The notes beneath the pieces were generated by a model that saw nothing but the letters and a program-made list of their open reading frames with translations, was not told the DNA's origin and did not search any database. A program made the position numbers and the translations under genes. From positions 113,798-177,797 of the forward strand of contig KN834849.1 in assembly GCA_000827265.1 (NCBI GenBank): a DNA stretch of 64,000 nt. Direction: 5' to 3'. Of this stretch, positions 63,860 to 64,000 are shown in pieces. Numbering within the stretch: the first letter of the stretch is position 1; each line of letters begins with the position of its first letter. This DNA is from Collybiopsis luxurians FD-317 M1 (taxonomy: Eukaryota > Basidiomycota > Agaricomycetes > Agaricales > Omphalotaceae).

Positions 63860-64000
63860 CAGAAACAATAATCGTATGTTATATATATATTTGGATAGAT
63901 AGGAAAAATAGATAGAAGGGAAAATAGAAACATGGAACCATACTTATGAAACGACTGTGCAAAGATATCCGACACGGAGGCTAATCCTGAATCCAAGGAT

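Noticed and set aside
63763..63996. Minus-strand open frame at the window end
   Set aside because: Its aromatic, Ile-rich product comes from AT-rich repeat DNA and runs through the direct repeats.

Overview
This is a gene-dense stretch of nuclear DNA from a filamentous basidiomycete, most likely a wood- or litter-decaying Agaricomycete. The evidence is the intron structure (almost every gene is cut by introns of about 50-70 bp with GT..AG ends), the cellulases carrying fungal CBM1 cellulose-binding domains, the basidiomycete-type F-box/LRR proteins, and three nuclear tRNA genes that each contain an intron. I see no bacterial, viral or organellar genes, no intact transposon and no CRISPR array. 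I cannot name the species. Coordinates below are + strand; for spliced genes the start and end give the whole coding span, and exons are given in the evidence where I could work them out so that the frame closes.

Layout. 0-2.1 kb: F-box/leucine-rich protein. 2.1-4.2 kb: a poorly defined coding-like segment and tRNA-Ser(UGA). 4.3-12.2 kb: a tandem duplication of about 2.7 kb units, each with a complete secreted cellobiohydrolase (GH7 plus CBM1) and its promoter, separated by about 2.4 kb of decayed sequence. 12.2-16.6 kb: mitochondrial DNA polymerase gamma (MIP1), with a first exon carrying the presequence. 17-19.5 kb: AN1 zinc-finger protein and a small secreted protein. 21.3-25.8 kb: EAF7 (NuA4), a damaged alpha/beta-barrel (ABM-like) gene, a secreted beta-sandwich-like protein and a GT25 glycosyltransferase. 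25.9-33.4 kb: UFD2 (E4 ubiquitin factor), a histidine phosphatase and a second F-box protein. 33.9-36.5 kb: ADA3/NGG1 (SAGA). 37.1 kb: tRNA-Arg(ACG). 37.3-42.6 kb: mitochondrial Obg GTPase MTG2 followed closely by MCM4. 42.8-45.7 kb: RSP5 (NEDD4-type HECT E3). 46.4-49.3 kb: RasGEF protein. 49.6-50.4 kb: ribosomal protein L17 (uL22). 51.4-52.8 kb: GH131 beta-glucanase with CBM1. 53.6-58.5 kb: CSC1/OSCA-like (DUF221) membrane channel. 59.2-60 kb: NDUFS4 of complex I. 60.4-61.5 kb: RCE1 CAAX protease. 61.5 kb: tRNA-Glu(CUC). 61.8-63.3 kb: old-yellow-enzyme-type flavin oxidoreductase with an in-frame TAG near its start. 63.7-63.9 kb: short interleaved direct repeats and a hairpin.

Most genes are conserved housekeeping functions (replication: MIP1, MCM4; chromatin: EAF7, ADA3; ubiquitin: UFD2, RSP5, F-box proteins; mitochondrion: MIP1, MTG2, NDUFS4; translation: RPL17, tRNAs). 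They are not an operon or an obvious biosynthetic cluster. The accessory theme is plant-cell-wall attack: two GH7-CBM1 enzymes and one GH131-CBM1 enzyme. I found no convincing new multi-gene system. The points most worth checking are the recent cellulase duplication with a copied piece of the neighbouring promoter, two otherwise well-preserved genes interrupted by single in-frame stops, and several hidden or very small exons.
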